The position numbers were made by a program, and so were the translations under genes. A model generated the notes under the pieces. The model was not told the DNA's origin. It was given only the letters and a program-made list of their open reading frames with translations, and made no database searches. DNA of 64,000 bases from Linanthus parryae (lineage: Eukaryota > Streptophyta > Magnoliopsida > Ericales > Polemoniaceae), in NCBI GenBank assembly GCA_023055425.1, contig JALGPY010000001.1:69230691-69294690 (forward strand), read 5' to 3'. Positions 63,434 to 64,000 of this stretch are shown here, in pieces; position 1 is the first letter of the stretch; every line of letters starts with the position of its first letter.

Positions 63434-64000
63434 GTGTTCTTTTACTTATCTGAGTTTCAGATCTCCCAAACGCTTGATAGACAAACGGATTTAGACAAAG
63501 CCCCGGTCAATTGGGAAGCCCCACCTGAGGGATGGGTTAAAATTAACACGGACATAGCCTTCTCACCGGAGGAAAAAATTTGCGGGCTCAGGAAGCGTCC
63601 TCAGAGAATCAACCGGGCACTTCGTCGCCGGTCGGTTCAAACGAATAGCTCCGGACCCCTCCAATTTTCTCATGGAATTGAAAGGAATCGAGAGGGGTAT
63701 AGCGATGGCTGCGGATGCAAGATGTGGAAAGGTCGTGATGGAATCCGATTCAAGTTTGGCAGTGTATCTGATACAAAATTGGGAAAGGAAGAAATTGACT
63801 TTTGATGGCAACGAAAAGATAGCTGCCATTACTGAGAATTGCATTAAAAGAGGAAGGGAATTCGAGAGGCTTCTCTTCCGCCACGTCTCGCGGACAGCTA
63901 ACACGTGTGTCGACCTATTTGCAAAACGATCCCTTTTGTTCTCTCAATTTAGCTTGTATACCCACCCACCCGAGTGGGCTACCAATGTACTAGAGAACGA
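63434..64000 (+). pseudogene. LINE ORF2 C-terminal RNase H
   Basis: The frame encodes WEAPPEGWVKINTDIAFSPE, the start of a plant LINE RNase H with Asp. After a frame change it continues SNFLMELKGIERGIAMAADA, MESDSSLAVYLIQN and HVSRTANTCVDLFAKRSLLF (the terminal Asp block). It reaches the window edge. Acquisition of RNase H by plant L1 elements is known. Indels around 63590 and 63800 disable it. Confidence 0.88.

Larger units (their letters stand above)
58517..64000 (+). mobile_element. L1 LINE, near full length, in Sirevirus C gag
   Basis: Alignment with copy B is lost after aaaccaa at about 58517. From there the sequence encodes an L1 ORF1 (DUF4283-like plus zinc knuckle), ORF2 (endonuclease, RT, zf-RVT) and an RNase H tail up to the window end. 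The 3' untranslated region, poly(A) and target duplication lie beyond the window. The 5' end is short, about 50 bases before the first LINE atg. Indels in ORF1 and ORF2 make it defective. Confidence 0.92.

Overview
The window is nuclear DNA of a flowering plant, probably a eudicot with a repeat-rich genome. The evidence is the set of plant-specific transposon families (Sirevirus Ty1/copia, Tat-lineage Ty3/gypsy, plant L1 LINEs, hAT, CACTA), spliceosomal intron borders and a type I MADS-box gene relic. The species cannot be named from this sequence. I found no intact single-copy host gene, no rRNA or tRNA gene and nothing bacterial. Almost everything is nested, decayed mobile DNA.

Layout. 1-4305: 3' part of a Sirevirus (copy A, + strand) with integrase, RT, RNase H and a post-pol third ORF. 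4306-about 9830: 5' part of a minus-strand LTR retrotransposon with a tRNA-Asp-type primer site, gag remnants and an LTR whose promoter region is tandemly duplicated. 9990-11334: LTR, primer site, gag and protease start of a minus-strand Ty1/copia element. 12560-14205: three alternating inverted copies of an M-gamma type I MADS-box gene, all pseudogenes, forming two long hairpins. 14206-18774: a degenerate plus-strand Ty1/copia element related to the 10-kb one. 19420-22075: an L1 remnant with a 5'-truncated L1 nested in it in reverse. 22812-23457: a hAT MITE. 24401-25700: a TIR element of unassigned superfamily. 26748-41412: a young, nearly complete Tat-lineage Ty3/gypsy element on the minus strand (628-bp LTRs, TSD attgt, gag-PR-RT-RH-aRH-INT), with 54-bp tandem repeats and a multi-exon antisense gene encoding a plant mobile domain protein. 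43145-52894: a full-length Sirevirus (copy B, minus strand, TSD gtcct) with a hAT MITE in its 3' LTR. 54116-58516: 5' end of Sirevirus copy C (+), its gag interrupted by a 1950-bp non-autonomous CACTA element (56118-58067) and then by an L1 LINE (58517 to the window end) that carries ORF1, ORF2 and a C-terminal RNase H.

How the parts relate. The three Sireviruses share an unusual palindrome, TTTCAAGGCCTTGAAA and variants, scattered through their LTRs, spacers and even coding frames. Copies B and C also share a variable G/C homopolymer run in the LTR. All pol genes carry stops or frameshifts. The Tat element is the least damaged and its RT keeps YVDD, whereas the RT motifs of Sirevirus A, Sirevirus B and the 58-kb LINE each have Asp changed to Asn. 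The features most worth a second look are the MADS inverted-duplication locus (a possible source of hairpin small RNA against M-gamma MADS genes), the spliced antisense mobile-domain gene, and the Sirevirus palindrome array.
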